NCBI GenBank assembly: GCA_033557675.1
Contig: JAWQRM010000089.1
Coordinates: forward strand, 1-31,329
DNA: 31,329 nucleotides
Direction: 5' to 3'
DNA from: Coptodactyla brooksi
Taxonomy: Eukaryota; Arthropoda; Insecta; Coleoptera; Scarabaeidae
Below the pieces are notes generated by a model. That model searched no databases, was not told where the DNA came from, and saw nothing but the letters and a program-made list of their open reading frames with translations. The first letter of the stretch is position 1, and every line of letters begins with the position of its first letter. Made by a program: the position numbers and the translations under genes. Below are positions 10,826-21,964 of this stretch, piece by piece.

Positions 10826-11340
10826 CTGTTAAATGTTTCAATTTCAGTCTTTTGTAGGTTAAAACAAAATTTTACATATACACGCTGTTCTTTTTTTCTA
10901 TGATAGAAAAATTATGATCTATGGTAGAACATAAAGAATGATGGTTTCTGTTTCTCTCGAACGAATAAATAGAAAGAGCGCGCTGTCAAGGCTGGGAGAG
11001 ATAGTGATAGCGGCGGCATCGCGCTCCGATTGACTGTAAGAGGGCCATCCGGAAAGTAAGTTTCCAACTGCCAGCGATCATAAGCAAAACACAATTACCT
11101 GTGTACCAATATGAGCATAATAACTTATCGAATAAAAATGTACACGTTTTTAAGAGTCGAAAAGCCAATCTCCGAAGGTATAGATAACTAAAGATAGCCT
11201 ACCGGCGCAGGTGTAAAACCTCGAAAAATTTATTCCAATTCACCAGTTAAATTGTATGCGCATTGTTAAACAAGTCACTTTGTGTCACGCATGTGTCGTT
11301 TAAAAAACTGAACATGCCTGTATTAATGAAACATCCAACA
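10826..11340. other. Unassigned stretch
   Basis: No gene is recognised. A GC-richer patch (10975-11060) has no motif. Open frames on the minus strand here (10912-11168) show no family signature. Confidence 0.35.
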
Positions 11341-11379
11341 ACGGCTGCGCAAAGATGAGATTACCTACTGTATTTTCAA

Positions 11380-12190
11380 AGATATATAGAAAACAGGGAT
11401 GGAATATTTATTGCATGGGCGAAACTTGGTGTGGAGCAACCCATGCCAGACAGTTTGGTTGGGTGGAAAAAGTAACACTAGAAAATAAAGATAGTTTTGG
11501 CTAATAACTACCCTAGGCGTGTGCAAGGAGTCAACGGTTATACAGGTGGTATGAAGCGTTCATCCGGTGCAGGCCAAAGGACTATGATTTTACATACTGG
11601 AAGTGTGTTTTTTAGAAGGATGTCTCAAATACTTTGTTGGCAACAAAAAGAAAGCAACAGCCGATTATCACCACGATATGAATAAGAAACATTTTGAAGA
11701 ATGGTTTCGGTATGTCCTGACTGTAATACCAGCAAAATCGGTAATCGTAATTGATCAAGCTACTTATCACCCAATGCTAGACCCTAATTACCGAAATCCC
11801 ATCGCATCTTGGAGAAAAGGTGACATAATGTATCGCTTCCGATTGGGTGGTGAAAAGAAATCGGCTGGTATTACAGATATCGCTTCCAGAAAAGGTAGCT
11901 GATTTTTCTAAATTTACAAAACCTCAGTTTTTGCAATTATCCACGCCATACCCTTATGATAAAGTATTATTATTATTAGATTCGATTACAAAGAAGCTCA
12001 TACAAGGTAACCTAAGTTTGCTATGGTTACCTGCAGCCCACTGCGAGTTTAATGCAATCGAATTAATTTGGGCTTACGTGAAGAATTAAGTCACAAAAAA
12101 CAGTAAAACATTTAAAATTAACAATGTACTACGATTATGTCAAGAGAGGATGTCTTTCCTTTCACCAGCAATATGGTGAAATTGTGTTAA
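11380..12190 (+). pseudogene. Tc1-like DDE transposase, decayed
   Basis: Plus-strand remains of an IS630/Tc1-like transposase of the kind abundant in insects (Pfam DDE_3 class). In order there is GETWCGATHARQFGWVEKV (about 11429-11486), GGMKRSSGAGQRTMILHTGS, then after a frameshift YFVGNKKK and DYHHDMNKKHFEEWF (about 11657-11710), VIVIDQATYHPMLDPNYR (about 11740-11800), a -1/+1 shift, and LWLPAAHCEFNAIELIWAYVKN (about 12020-12087), then TFKINNVLRLCQE. The second catalytic Asp (VIVIDQA) and the third acidic residue (FNAIELIWA) remain. The first, normally D in DETW, is Gly here (GETW). Frameshifts and the changed catalytic residue make it inactive. A C-terminal piece of a similar protein lies at 25602-25757. 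Confidence 0.8.
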
Positions 12191-12199
12191 GCGTAAAAA

Positions 12200-13937
12200 G
12201 TTATTAAAGTTATTAAAAATTATAGAGTATATTTTGTTATTTTAATATAGTCATGACGTATAAAAATATGTTGGCATTCCTTGGAACTTAATTGCGTTAG
12301 CGTCCGATAAAGCGTTTATGAGATAACGACACTGTACAACAGATTATCGCCAGAATATTGCAAAAAATAATAAATATAAAATTACGAGTTTGTTCTAGGT
12401 AAAGCAGTCTATGTTCAGTCCGAACAGAACGTCCGAACTGAATGAGCGGTCGAAACTCACAAAAAACGGGCACTGTTTGCTTTCATCGCCAGCTGCAGGT
12501 AAACGGCTCATCAAAAAAAATTGCGCCTTTTGTGTGACATCAAGAAATGAATGCCGATTGTAACGAGGCCTTTTTCAATCTTTACTGTGCGGCAGTTTCA
12601 GAAATATAGGCTTTCAAACACGGGGCACAATACTTTTGAATCCGATAATAGTTTGCAGTTTTTAGTTTGCATGTCTTAGTCACAATTTATCATTTAAATT
12701 CACTAATAAACACAATATCATTATAGTAAACTATAGAGCTTGGTGACTACAGCGGTAAAATGCCAACTTCAAAATATATGCAAATGCGCTATGTTTATTA
12801 AAGACATGGTCATATATTTTCAGAAGGGACGAAGTGAAATCGGATACAGTAGATCCAGCATAGATATGCAGTCCCAGTGCAATCTTTGGATTTTTAGTCT
12901 ACCTATATCGTATAGAGACGACTTGGCTCATAACAAAGGTTTTATAAGAAAATGTTGATCTGTATGAGTAATTGTGCAAGTTGATATGAATTTAAAACGT
13001 CTCATTTCACAACTTTATTATTATCTTTTAGAGGTGAGTTCATAACCTCTCATGCAGCTGCCGCATGTAGTTTATTTTGCGTTATTGCTTCTTGTTCTCC
13101 TCATTTTATTTCAGACACTATACATCTTTTCTTGGTTTTTTTATACTCTCTTACGAGAAAAGGCTTGATTAATTAACCAACTCTTAATCTCTATAACTTT
13201 TAAGATAAATACCTAATATATTTTACTACTACTACTATATTTTCACTAGCGGATCTGTCCATCTTTCCCATTGTCTGTTTTGGGAACGTACGTAGATCTT
13301 ACACCACTGTATCCATCAATACTATATTTTGAATGTACGATAGTTACTACTTGAACTAATCGCTACAAGGTTAGCGATTGCCATTTTAAGTATACATGCA
13401 TGCTTACACTCAAATTAATATAAATTACATTTTTATATCTAAATAAAATTGTGAATTAAAAACTATTAGGATAGTATATTGCTATATTAAACCGTCCTCT
13501 AGAACTTGAATTAGAACGTTCGTCAATGTTATTGTCAGTAATTTTTCATAAACAGTTACCTTCTCTGAATTGCCAAAACTGATTTGATGAAATGAAAATC
13601 ATCTATGAATGGAAATCATTGATTTCCATTAAGTTAAGTGATTCAAATGAATATATAATTTGTATTAATTTGAGTAGCTACATCTAAAATATATTCGCAA
13701 ACGAAATTAAAAGATGGAAATCTTACTATATGTTAATATAATGTTATAACATTCATTTGTTTCCATAGTGCCTTTACAAATGTACAGATGAATGAACAGG
13801 AAGGTGAACAGATGGAACAGACTGTGAAGAGAGCAGTCTTTTCAATTGGTGGGAATGTCGGTATACATTGTTGCCTGTAAGGTCTTAAAAATTATTGTAA
13901 TTTACTTTTGAATAATAATGAGTTTTTATTAACATCA
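12200..13937. other. Unassigned AT-rich stretch
   Basis: No coding family or RNA gene recognised. Short frames such as 12740-12958 (plus) lack motifs. The one distinct structure is the hairpin at 13609-13629. Confidence 0.35.
13609..13629. repeat. Perfect 10-base hairpin with one-base loop
   Basis: ATGGAAATCA and TGATTTCCAT are inverse arms around a single T. Similar strings (GAAATGAAAATCATC) lie just upstream, suggesting local duplication. Confidence 0.75.
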
Positions 13938-14785
13938 AAGATGAAAGCACAAAATTGGGCTTCTTCCTGAACATCAAGAAACTCAGATTATAACAACGGC
14001 GAAAAATGACAACACAATAAAAATTGACAATGAAGAGATTGAATATGTGTAACAATTCTTTTCCCTTGGATCTATGATCGTTTGGAATGGAGTGTGGTGG
14101 ATCGAGTGCAAGGAGTGTGGTAGACCTCGATAAACACACACAGTCACTAGTAGGTCGAGAATGCAATGAACAATCAACGCTAACTGTGACCCACCGAGAA
14201 ATACTGATGTAGCAGCTCAGTCATCACAATAATTGCTATATAAGTGCGGTTAGATTATTAATAGATTTCATAGTGTATTCATAATATATATGTAGTCATG
14301 GTGTATTCAATGATAGTGTAGACATAGCAACACCATAGCCATGCATAGTACAACCCCTAATCGAAGACAATAAACAAACTCGTCCAGAACTTTCAACCAT
14401 AAGAAAAAATCGTTTTAATTTCATCAACGATTTCAGGAGGCTGCAGCCTTGAAATAAAACGTCGAATAATCTTCGGTAGAAACACGATGCTAAACATGAA
14501 CAAAGTATGCAAGAGTAAAGAGATTAACATGTCAACCAAATGCAGACTGGTTCATTAGAGAAAGACCTAATTCTAGGAATGGTCAGCTGTAAAAGGCGAC
14601 CAGGACGTCAAAAAATATGCTGGATTGATGCCGTTGAAGTTGATATGGAAACTTGAAACAGTTGACGAATGCGGTGCATGATCAGACGACATGGAGAGAG
14701 GTAGAATCGCCAAGAATCGCCATAGAAACGCCATAGAATCGCCAAGAGTCGGACACGGTTGAATGGATAACATCATCATCATTAA
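13938..14785 (+). pseudogene. LINE reverse transcriptase C-terminal remains, interrupted
   Basis: Plus-strand remnant of an insect endonuclease/reverse-transcriptase (non-LTR) retrotransposon. Segment one (13938-14100) reads TQIITTAKNDNTIKIDNEE, a stop, then QFFSLGSMIVWNG, matching the thumb-side region with the YLGS motif. Segment two (14436-14557) reads GGCSLEIKRRI and RNTMLNMNKV, which in intact relatives follows the first segment directly. Segment three (14557-14775) reads KDLILGMVSCKRRPGRQKI then CWIDAVEVDMET, the usual C-terminal tail (GRPRxRWxD). The 3' end has the CATCATCATCATT microsatellite common at the end of such elements. About 335 bases (14101-14435) split what should be contiguous, pointing to a nested insertion. 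In-frame stops make it non-functional. Confidence 0.75.
14101..14435. other. Putative insertion inside the LINE
   Basis: This stretch separates the LINE peptide ...MIVWNG from GGCSLEIKRRI..., which adjoin in intact elements. It contains no motif I recognise, no clear terminal repeats and several short AT-rich repeats (GTGTATTCA occurs twice, at about 14274 and 14300). Insertion is inferred from the protein alignment, not from target duplications. Confidence 0.45.
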
Positions 14786-15107
14786 CACCAAAACAATTAT
14801 CTTTTTTACCTTAAAACGATATTTAAATGTAGCAAAGCACAGAGCGCAAAGCAAAGCACAGAGGTCAGGTGTTGTGTAACATCTACTTCCTTAAATAGTT
14901 TGCTAGGATGTATATTATCTACGATACGATCATGTTATTCTTAAGTGGTTTTTAGAACGGATTAAATTGCATGAATATCTAGCGTGAATACCCAATATGA
15001 GTGGTGAGCATTTTTAACATCAACATGATATGCCCAAAACGTACAATACACTAAAAATTCTCATGAAGTTGTATTGTTAGATTTATATTCTATTAATTAA
15101 CTTTTCT

Positions 15108-15993
15108 TTAGCATAAATGTTCACAACCACTTTTACCGGTTTTGTACGGCTTACGCCCTCTTATGTTACCTCTGCAATATATAGAATAACTTAATGACAG
15201 ATTCTAAAAGTGCTACCTAACTAATTACCCAGGTCCGTAGTTGCACACATAAAGTTTTTGGTATGGATACCCCCTAGTGGTTGGAAAATGAATGTATCCG
15301 CAGCCTAAATGGTTAGACTCTGCCCAAATCACCTATCAATCATTGATTACTAATTTTTTGTAACTACCAGGCTTTTGGTTATCAACCTGTCTGTAATGCC
15401 CTACTTCTGATGTAAATCCAGTACCATATCTAAACTTCCTATGTTCATTGAACCAGGACGTTACTGAACTATTCCAATTAGATGCTTTAGTATAACGAGT
15501 TGACTGCGTAGTGTATAGATTTTGACCCACCCATGTCCAGCGACCTAGAAATTAGCTAATAAATAAAATAAATAATAAATAAAAAAGCTCTATTACTAAC
15601 GGTCTGGTACATTTTTATGTTCAAATTCACATGTGTTTGCGATATTTTGTGCTGCTTTAGCCAAATTATTGTCCCATTTCTGCAATTCGTATTTTATAAT
15701 TCTATGATTACAGATTTAGAAACTGTACCATTCGTTTTAAGTTAATGCCCTTCGGCTGTCCTGAAATTTTTCCTTGGGCTATCATGGTCCGGAAATTATT
15801 GTGCAGATAAACGATCTGATCCTGTTCTCGTTTAGAAACTCCCCGTTCTATTTGCAAAGATGGCAATTATTTCTAAGATTATTAAAGTAAATATTCTTTA
15901 TATATTATTAAAGTTACCATATGCCGCTTTACGACAAGTGGCATCTAAGTACTTCACTACGAAAATAACATGTAATAAAATTTCGACCTTCAT
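15108..15993 (-). CDS. Antigen 5-like CAP-superfamily secreted protein, copy A (six exons)
   Basis: Secreted protein of the CAP/SCP family (insect antigen 5, venom allergen 5-like); the exact molecular role of these proteins is unsettled. Exons on the minus strand: 15993-15918, 15847-15729, 15679-15601, 15544-15387, 15332-15229 and 15171-15108, all with GT-AG introns in phases 1, 0, 1, 0, 2. The product is 199 residues. It starts with a hydrophobic signal peptide (MKVEILLHVIFVVKYLDATC), then the N-terminal helix (EQDQIVYLHNNFR), NTCEFEH, WVGQNLY, SWFNEH, GHYRQ (CAP signature 1) and YVCNYGPGGN (signature 2). The CAP His-Glu-His residues are present. The stop used by copies C and D (TGA) is AAA here, extending the tail by eight residues including two cysteines. 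The start is fixed by the signal peptide and a TATA box 56 bases upstream. No clear AATAAA follows. It looks intact, but the extension and GHYRQ for GHYTQ may mark drift. Confidence 0.82.
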
Positions 15994-16048
15994 GGTGTGT
16001 ATTTACAATAAGTGTTCAACTGTTCAACGTTTACTCACTTCCAGTGCA

Positions 16049-16055
16049 TTTTATA
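16049..16055 (-). promoter_or_regulatory. TATA box of copy A
   Basis: GATATAAAATG on the minus strand, with TATAAAA 56 bases before the ATG. The spacing equals that of copy D and is close to that of copy C. Confidence 0.7.
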
Positions 16056-16889
16056 TCCCTTACTGGCACTATTAATTTTCAAACATGTGAATGTATAAAC
16101 GTTCACGTCATCACTGTGAATTGTGCTCTTACACATGGGCTGTTTATGTTACGTTAGCATCAGTATTTGATTAGGAAGCAACTAATAATTGCTGGATATA
16201 ATTATTCAGCCATTCTAAGTATTTATGAAATACACACATTATAATAAAGTTTGAAATATGAAAGTACCGCAAACTACAAAATAATTGAAATAGTCGCTTA
16301 AAATCAACATCTTTCAAGAAAATTATGAAGATTCTACTGAAAATATACTATTTACAGTATTGATTAATAAATAGTACTAGACACATTTTTTCCAATAAGA
16401 CTAATCTAGAATAGTTAATATCAGTATCGATTACTATCAGCAACACTATCGAAGCCATGCTGTATTTGATATATTTTATGCTACCGTATACATTAATGGT
16501 GGGAGGGTACTTAAAATTTACAACTGCAATTGTGTAGCATTGTTGGGTTTTACTGTTTCTTTTCTAATGTGTTCCTAATCTGTTATCGCATTCCTTTTTA
16601 AATAAATTTATATTACTTACGAGATTAACCGTGTGCTATTCTCTGCGAGTTTCTTGAACGTTCTTTTGATAGCTGTCGGCTGAAGTATTGGTTTAAGGGC
16701 TGAAGTCTACGTCTGGAGGAAGCTCTACTGGAAGATCTCTGATCTAAAACTAGTTCCCTTATCCTACTCAGATCCCTGCTATTCTACCTTTTAACGCTAG
16801 AGTATAAACCACAAAATAATATTAATAGTTGCACATAATCAATAGAATCAAATACAATTATGAACATCATACTCAAAGTATAGTACTAC

Positions 16890-16915
16890 TATAAGACGCT
16901 ACCAATTATAAGACG
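16890..16915 (+). repeat. Doubled TATAAGACG motif at the end of duplication unit 1
   Basis: TATAAGACG occurs at 16890-16898 and 16907-16915, a 17-base period. The same pair occurs at the end of unit 2 (18532-18540 and 18549-18557). It could be a transposon end or a protein-binding site that was copied with the unit. Confidence 0.6.
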
Positions 16916-17214
16916 CACATTTGACATAGATATTCCTCCATTCAGTGGTTTATCAGGATACATATTATCTATACGATCATTTTATTCTGAAGCGGTTTTC
17001 AGAATGGACTAGATTGCGGGAATATCCCACATAACACATAACTAAGTGCACTAGTACATGCAGCACACTATGGGTGGTGAGCATTTTGAACATCACCGTG
17101 ATATCCCCAGAACGTACAACACACCAACAGGTCTAATAAAGTTATCTTGTTTGATTTGTATTTTATTAATTAACTTTTCTTTAGCATAAATTTTCACAAC
17201 GACTTTTACTGGTA

Positions 17215-17922
17215 TTACAGATAACGTTCTCCGATGGTACCTCTGCAATATATAGAGTAACTTAGTGACAGATACTAAAAGTGTTAGCTAACTAATTACC
17301 TAGGTCCGTAGTTACATACATAAAACTTTTGGTACTGATACTTGTCAGTGGATGGAAAATGAATGTATCCGCAACCTTCATGGTTGGACTCCACCCAAAT
17401 CACCTATAAGTCAGGGAATATTCATTTTCGGTTCCTACCAGTTCCTTGGTTATCAACCTGTGTGTAATACCCTGTTTTTGATGAAAATTCAGAACCATAC
17501 TTCAACATCTTATGAGCATTCTGCTCATTAAATTAAAGTGACGTCCTGCACTATTTCAATCAGATGCTTTAACTTAATTTGTTGACCACATAGTATATAG
17601 ATTTTGACCCACTCATGTTCAACGACCTCGAAAATAAAGAACACAATATCCGTATTTGAAGCTGACTGCATTACTAACGGTCTGGTACATTTTTATGTTT
17701 AAATTCACATGTGTTTGCGACATTTTGTACTTTAGCCAAATTATCGTCCCATTTCTGCAATTTGTATTTTATAATTCTATGATTACAGATTTCGAAGCTA
17801 TACCATTCGTTTTAAATTAATAACCCTCGATTGTCCTGAAATTTTTCCCTGGCTTGCCATGGTCCGGAAATTGTTGTGTTGGTAAACGATCTGATCCTGT
17901 CCTTGTTTAGAAATTCCCAGTT
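17215..17922 (-). pseudogene. Antigen 5-like copy B, pseudogene lacking exon 1
   Basis: Paralogue of copy A in the second duplication unit. Exon equivalents: exon 2 17922-17804 (open, 119 bases as in the others), exon 3 17754-17679 (three bases shorter, in frame), exon 4 17626-17458, exon 5 17403-17300 (open), exon 6 17242-17215 (early TAA). Exon 4 is 11 bases longer than in the other copies and carries several in-frame stops, the first within the first four codons. Exon 1 with the signal peptide and the TATA region is deleted, so no secreted product can be made. Conserved words remain (NTCEFKH, VGQNLYT, GCGYIHFP, YVCNYGP). Exons 2, 3 and 5 are still open, suggesting the loss of function is not old or that the duplication was young. 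Confidence 0.9.
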
Positions 17923-18904
17923 CTATTTGCAGAGATAATTATTTTCAAATGTATTAAATTATACTTTATATAATTTAACACACATTATGATAACGTTTGT
18001 AAGACCAAAGTACGGCAAACTACAAAATAATTGAACTAGCTGCTTATAATCAACATATTTCAAGAAAATTATGAAGATTCTACTGAAAATATACTATTCA
18101 CAGCTTAGAGATTTGTACCAAGTAATAAATAGAGTTAGATCCATTCTTTTTAAGTAGTATTGTTAAGTAGTATATTTAATGTCAGTATTGATTATTATCA
18201 GCAACACCATCGAGACCGTGCTGTATTTAACACATTTTATGTTGCCCGTATACATTAAAGGTGGTAAGGTATTTAAAATTTACAGCTGAAAATGTGTAGC
18301 ATTGTTGGTTTTAACTGTTTTTTTCCAATATATTTCTGTTATCGAATTCGTTTTTAAATATATCTACATTGCTTACAAGTTTTACTTTTTTAACGTGTTT
18401 ATTACAATCTTCTTTACTTACTATTTTCCCATTTTAACGTTAAAGTGTAAACTATAAAATAATGTCAATAGTTGCACATAATCAACAAAATTAAATAAAA
18501 TTATGAACATTGTACTTAAGTATACTTCGATTATAAGACGTTGCCAATTATAAGACGAGCCATTAATTTTCTAGGCTTGAAGTACAAAAGTTATGTTGCC
18601 TCTTTTGAAACACGGACTTACTTGGAGCAAACTCTCGGTAACACAGGCCTGCAAAATTTGGATTTGTGTCATGTTTCTTAACTTTTGTTAATTCCGGTGT
18701 ATTTCTTAGTGCTGAATCCGAAACTGACCTGTATTTTTTCACATCATGACAGAATTGAGATTGCGAAAATATTAGACATCAAAATAGACTTAGAACGTTT
18801 TTCTAATACGTTTTTCTATTCTTTTTTTTTGGCTTGCTAGCACAATGTATGTAACATATACAAATCTATTTCATGTGTGTTTCAAGTTTCTTTGGACCGC
18901 TCAT

Positions 18905-19640
18905 GCTCTCTCTGCTTCGCGCTTATCATTTTATGGGGTTCATCTCGGTGTAACATCCAGCAATAGTCAGTTATTATCGTACTAGATCACTTTCTTTGAT
19001 TTCTTTTCTTTTCTCGCCCATGTCTTCGCTGACGGCACCCAGATTTTGAGGAAAATAGTCCAAACGGGAATTTAGGAAGTGAACCTTTAAACTTATAGAG
19101 CAATTTAAGTTTTTGTACTTGTGCAGCATGGTCTCAACGATTTATTTGAAGTTTAGATCCTTGTTAACTTGGTTACTACGTCTTTAAAGACTCCCTAAGG
19201 TTCTTTATCCGCCACTTTCATTTGTTTCTCAGAATTACTATCTTTGAGAAGTTTTCTAATGTCAGGACCAGTAAAGACACCCCCTTTTAGTTTTTCGGTT
19301 GATAAGGTTGAAAATTTATCACAGATATATGTAAAGCATTGAACTTGTTCCAGGCACTAATGAATCCCTTTTTGGTCAATCTTTCTTCGTGTAGTGATTT
19401 TCTCTGCCTCTACTATCCCATTCACATAAAAAAACAAATAAACTTTGTGTACCCTCCTTGCTGTCTCAAGAGCTTGGATATTATTTTGAGATTTAATTTT
19501 ATTGAGAACGAATTCCACATTTTCATAACGCTCTTTTAAATGGACAGAATGTCCAACGGATGTTGATGCATACGTATTCCCATTGTGAAGAAGGACAGCT
19601 TTAAGGTCCCCTTTTGGACGAATCTATAAAAAGAGAAAAA
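18905..19640 (-). pseudogene. Decayed member of a repetitive uncharacterised insect protein family
   Basis: Minus-strand pieces in order: RPKGDLKAVLLHNGNTYAST then VGHSVHLKERYENVEFVLNK (about 19620-19510), a GGYTK-type remnant, then after gaps KLKGGVFTGPDIRKLLKDSN (about 19290-19230), FKDVVTK (about 19185), DYFPQNLGAVSED-like residues in a shifted frame (about 19060-19020) and TDYCWMLHRDEPHK (about 18975-18935). I recognise this as a family found in many near-identical copies in arthropod genomes and usually annotated only as an uncharacterised protein; intact relatives carry HLDFFPENLGAVSDE and ADYCW motifs in this order. Its function is not known to me; high copy number suggests association with a mobile element. 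This copy has stops, frameshifts and an internal deletion. Confidence 0.6.
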
Positions 19641-19869
19641 AAATCTCTATCTGTGTCATCAAAATCTCTAACGTGTTATTCGTCACTCATTTGTTTTCTG
19701 AAACAAAAACAATCGAATGCTGCCATATTATGGAAAATAAAATGTTACAAATTTATTTTCCATTTATTTAATATTGCAGTTAATGTTAAGGTTACAGATT
19801 TAAGGTTGACAAGAAAGAATGAAAAATATAGTAAGAAAGGCGAAATGCCCAATATAGAATATTCTGATC

Positions 19870-20095
19870 TGATGGAACCAATTCTGACCTATAACGCAGA
19901 AACCTGGACATTGACGAAAAACCACACAGTACTATTTGCCACCCTGGAAACGCAAATATTGTGCCACATATATAAGGGTAGGAAGGAAAACGCTGCATTG
20001 CGAACAGCTTATACCATTGAACTTTACTCGGTATTTGTTGAACCAGATATTGTGATATTCATATCGATTAGCCGATTACGATGGATGAGATGAAA
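19870..20095 (+). pseudogene. LINE reverse transcriptase C-terminal fragment
   Basis: The C-terminal part of an open frame ending at 20093 reads PILTYNAETWTLTKNHTV, then LETQILCHIYKGRKENAALR, then ELYSVFVEPDIVIFISISRL and RWMR. This is the well-known tail of insect endonuclease/reverse-transcriptase LINEs (Y-x-AETWTLT ... E-x-x-IL-x-x-I-x-G ... NEL...PDIVxFIKxxRLRWxGH). The first part of the frame (19614-19860) shows no such similarity and is probably unrelated sequence read through. The usual GHV that follows RLRWM is replaced by a stop. It is a different piece of the protein from the LINE at 13938-14785, so both could derive from one family. Confidence 0.8.
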
Positions 20096-20099
20096 CAAA

Positions 20100-21960
20100 C
20101 ACCACCAGTACAATAGATGAGTAAAGATTTACAAATATTTATCCAGTCAACGATGACGATGGTTCTGAAATTATCTTATTAAATGAAGTTGTAAAGTGAT
20201 CGAAGCGCAAAATTGAATTCAAAGCATATTATTCCATAGTCAAAGTACAAACATTTCCTGCTACATAACTACGCTATTTTAATAAGTGGGAACGTCAAAA
20301 TTATAAATTACCAGGAATACTAGTTTTTGTTTACTTGAAGATAATAATATTATTGTTATCTATAATATGCCAGCAACGGTAATTCCACAACATGTATTTG
20401 TTATTCGTCATGCAAATATGGTAATGAACACATTTCAACGCACCATAGTTAGTTATTCAGTCAGCTAGCATGGGGCATGCGTATTGTATCACTTCTATAA
20501 ATGTATGTATTATAGAGGGGCTCTACTGCAGGAATCAAATAGGAAAAATGTAATATTCTCATTTACCCTTAAAATGTTGTAAATTTTTTTTAAGTTATGT
20601 TATATTTTATAAAAATGTTGAACATAGTAACCAAACTAGCAAGTGTATTGATACTGCACAATGAATTATTTTTGGTTCAAGTGTTTATTTTTCGAGTCAG
20701 CAACACTTTTCGAATCTCTTAATATCCTTTGAAATCCTACCAGAAACCTGAACGACAAACAGTTTTTTCAATAATAAGCTATTCGTTTGCAAACGGATTT
20801 GTTGTTGACCCTTTCGATTTTGATGTGTGTTTACTATTTGTTCATTTTTAACTGATTTTAACAGTGGAAAATGAAAAGCGGAATGAACAAGGTGATCCTT
20901 GAACGCTACATTCAAAATGTTCAGCATTTAAAAATGTCTAGATTGTAATGGTAATTGCAAGTATAGATTTGAAAATTATTCATCCGAATAGCTACTAAAG
21001 ATGGATAAAGACAAATAGATACAACCATTACATACTCAACATACGACAGGTCAAGCTAACTTAAGATGAAAGATCTTAAAGATCTAAGATCGATTCACAG
21101 ATAAGCGTGTATAGAATTTTTGAAAAACACGTTTAAAAACATCAAAACTGGAATTTATATAGATATAAGACTATGAGGAAGAGAATAAAATACATAATTT
21201 TTTTTTAATTATTTTATACAATTTTTATTTGAAGTGGTCAAGCGAGTGTTGAAGTAAATTACGGTGAACGTATTTGTAAGATAAATATTTTTTTATGACT
21301 TGGCATGACTTTTAATTTATGATTTTTAAAGGCAACTGTTAAGCCAACATCTGCATGTTGTATAACACTGTACACAATATGGGTGTAAAGTACGGTGCTC
21401 ATGACATTTGTTGTGTTAACTAAATGACGATTGGGCTTTAGTTTCCATGCTATATCCATCGTACCTGTATCAGCTCTGGATTATCGCCATCTTCATTTAA
21501 TAACTTCTGAGCAATATTAATTCAGCTATGCTTTTCTTCTCTGCATTTCAGCTCTGGCATATTGGAAAAAAGTGGTATATACGTACAAAGCAATCTGTAA
21601 TGATTCTGTGATAAACACAATATTGCACAGACTGGAAGGTCCGTGAAAACTAAGTTCAAATATAACTGCATGGAACGTAAAACTACTTGATGCATTTTAA
21701 ATGCTCAGATGCATTTTAAAGTTTAGAAATTGTCAAATGTAGGAATAGACTTCTGTTAATAATCGAACACCTTTTTCTAACATTTTCCAAAAGCAAAATT
21801 AAATTCTCAAAATATCCTGATTATTTAACATTCATTCGACAAATTGAAACTAGGATATCATTTTTTCAAATGATTTATATAAAAATCGAATTAAAGTTGA
21901 AAATAAAAATACATCATTTGTTGAAAAACAAATAGATCTACTTATTTATTTAGTTGCTTT
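20100..21960. other. Unassigned AT-rich stretch
   Basis: No family was recognised. Minus-strand frames at 20697-20927 (76 codons) and 21259-21459 (66 codons) are open but lack motifs, clear splice context or promoter signals. AAAAATGTTGAACAT at about 20612 recurs inverted as ATGTTCAGCATTT at about 20917, a weak inverted pair. Confidence 0.35.
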
Positions 21961-21964
21961 TTTA

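Larger units (their letters stand above)
14878..18560. repeat. Tandem segmental duplication carrying antigen 5-like copies A and B
   Basis: Unit 1 (about 14878-16925) and unit 2 (about 16926-18560) align along most of their length. Both start with a GGAT[A/G]-TATTATCT region and CGATCAT-TTATTCT. Both contain GTGGTGAGCATTTT before the gene, the gene body, and afterwards the shared stretch AATTATGAAGATTCTACTG (16319 and 18065). Both end with GTTGCACATAATCAA and a doubled TATAAGACG. Unit 2 lacks about 320 bases that hold exon 1 and the promoter in unit 1 (roughly 15910-16228), and unit 1 has an extra, less AT-rich segment near 16625-16790. Divergence is roughly 15-20 percent by eye. Confidence 0.85.

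Noticed and set aside
10912..11168. Two overlapping 60-codon minus-strand genes
   Set aside because: They overlap in different frames, show no family motif and have no splice or promoter context.
17458..17626. A working but differently spliced exon 4 of copy B
   Set aside because: Stops occur throughout the frame equivalent to the other copies, and no nearby alternative acceptor or donor restores it; exon 1 is also missing.
19614..19860. N-terminal part of a 159-codon gene ending at 20093
   Set aside because: Only the C-terminal part is protein-like (LINE reverse transcriptase tail); the first part is low-complexity read-through.
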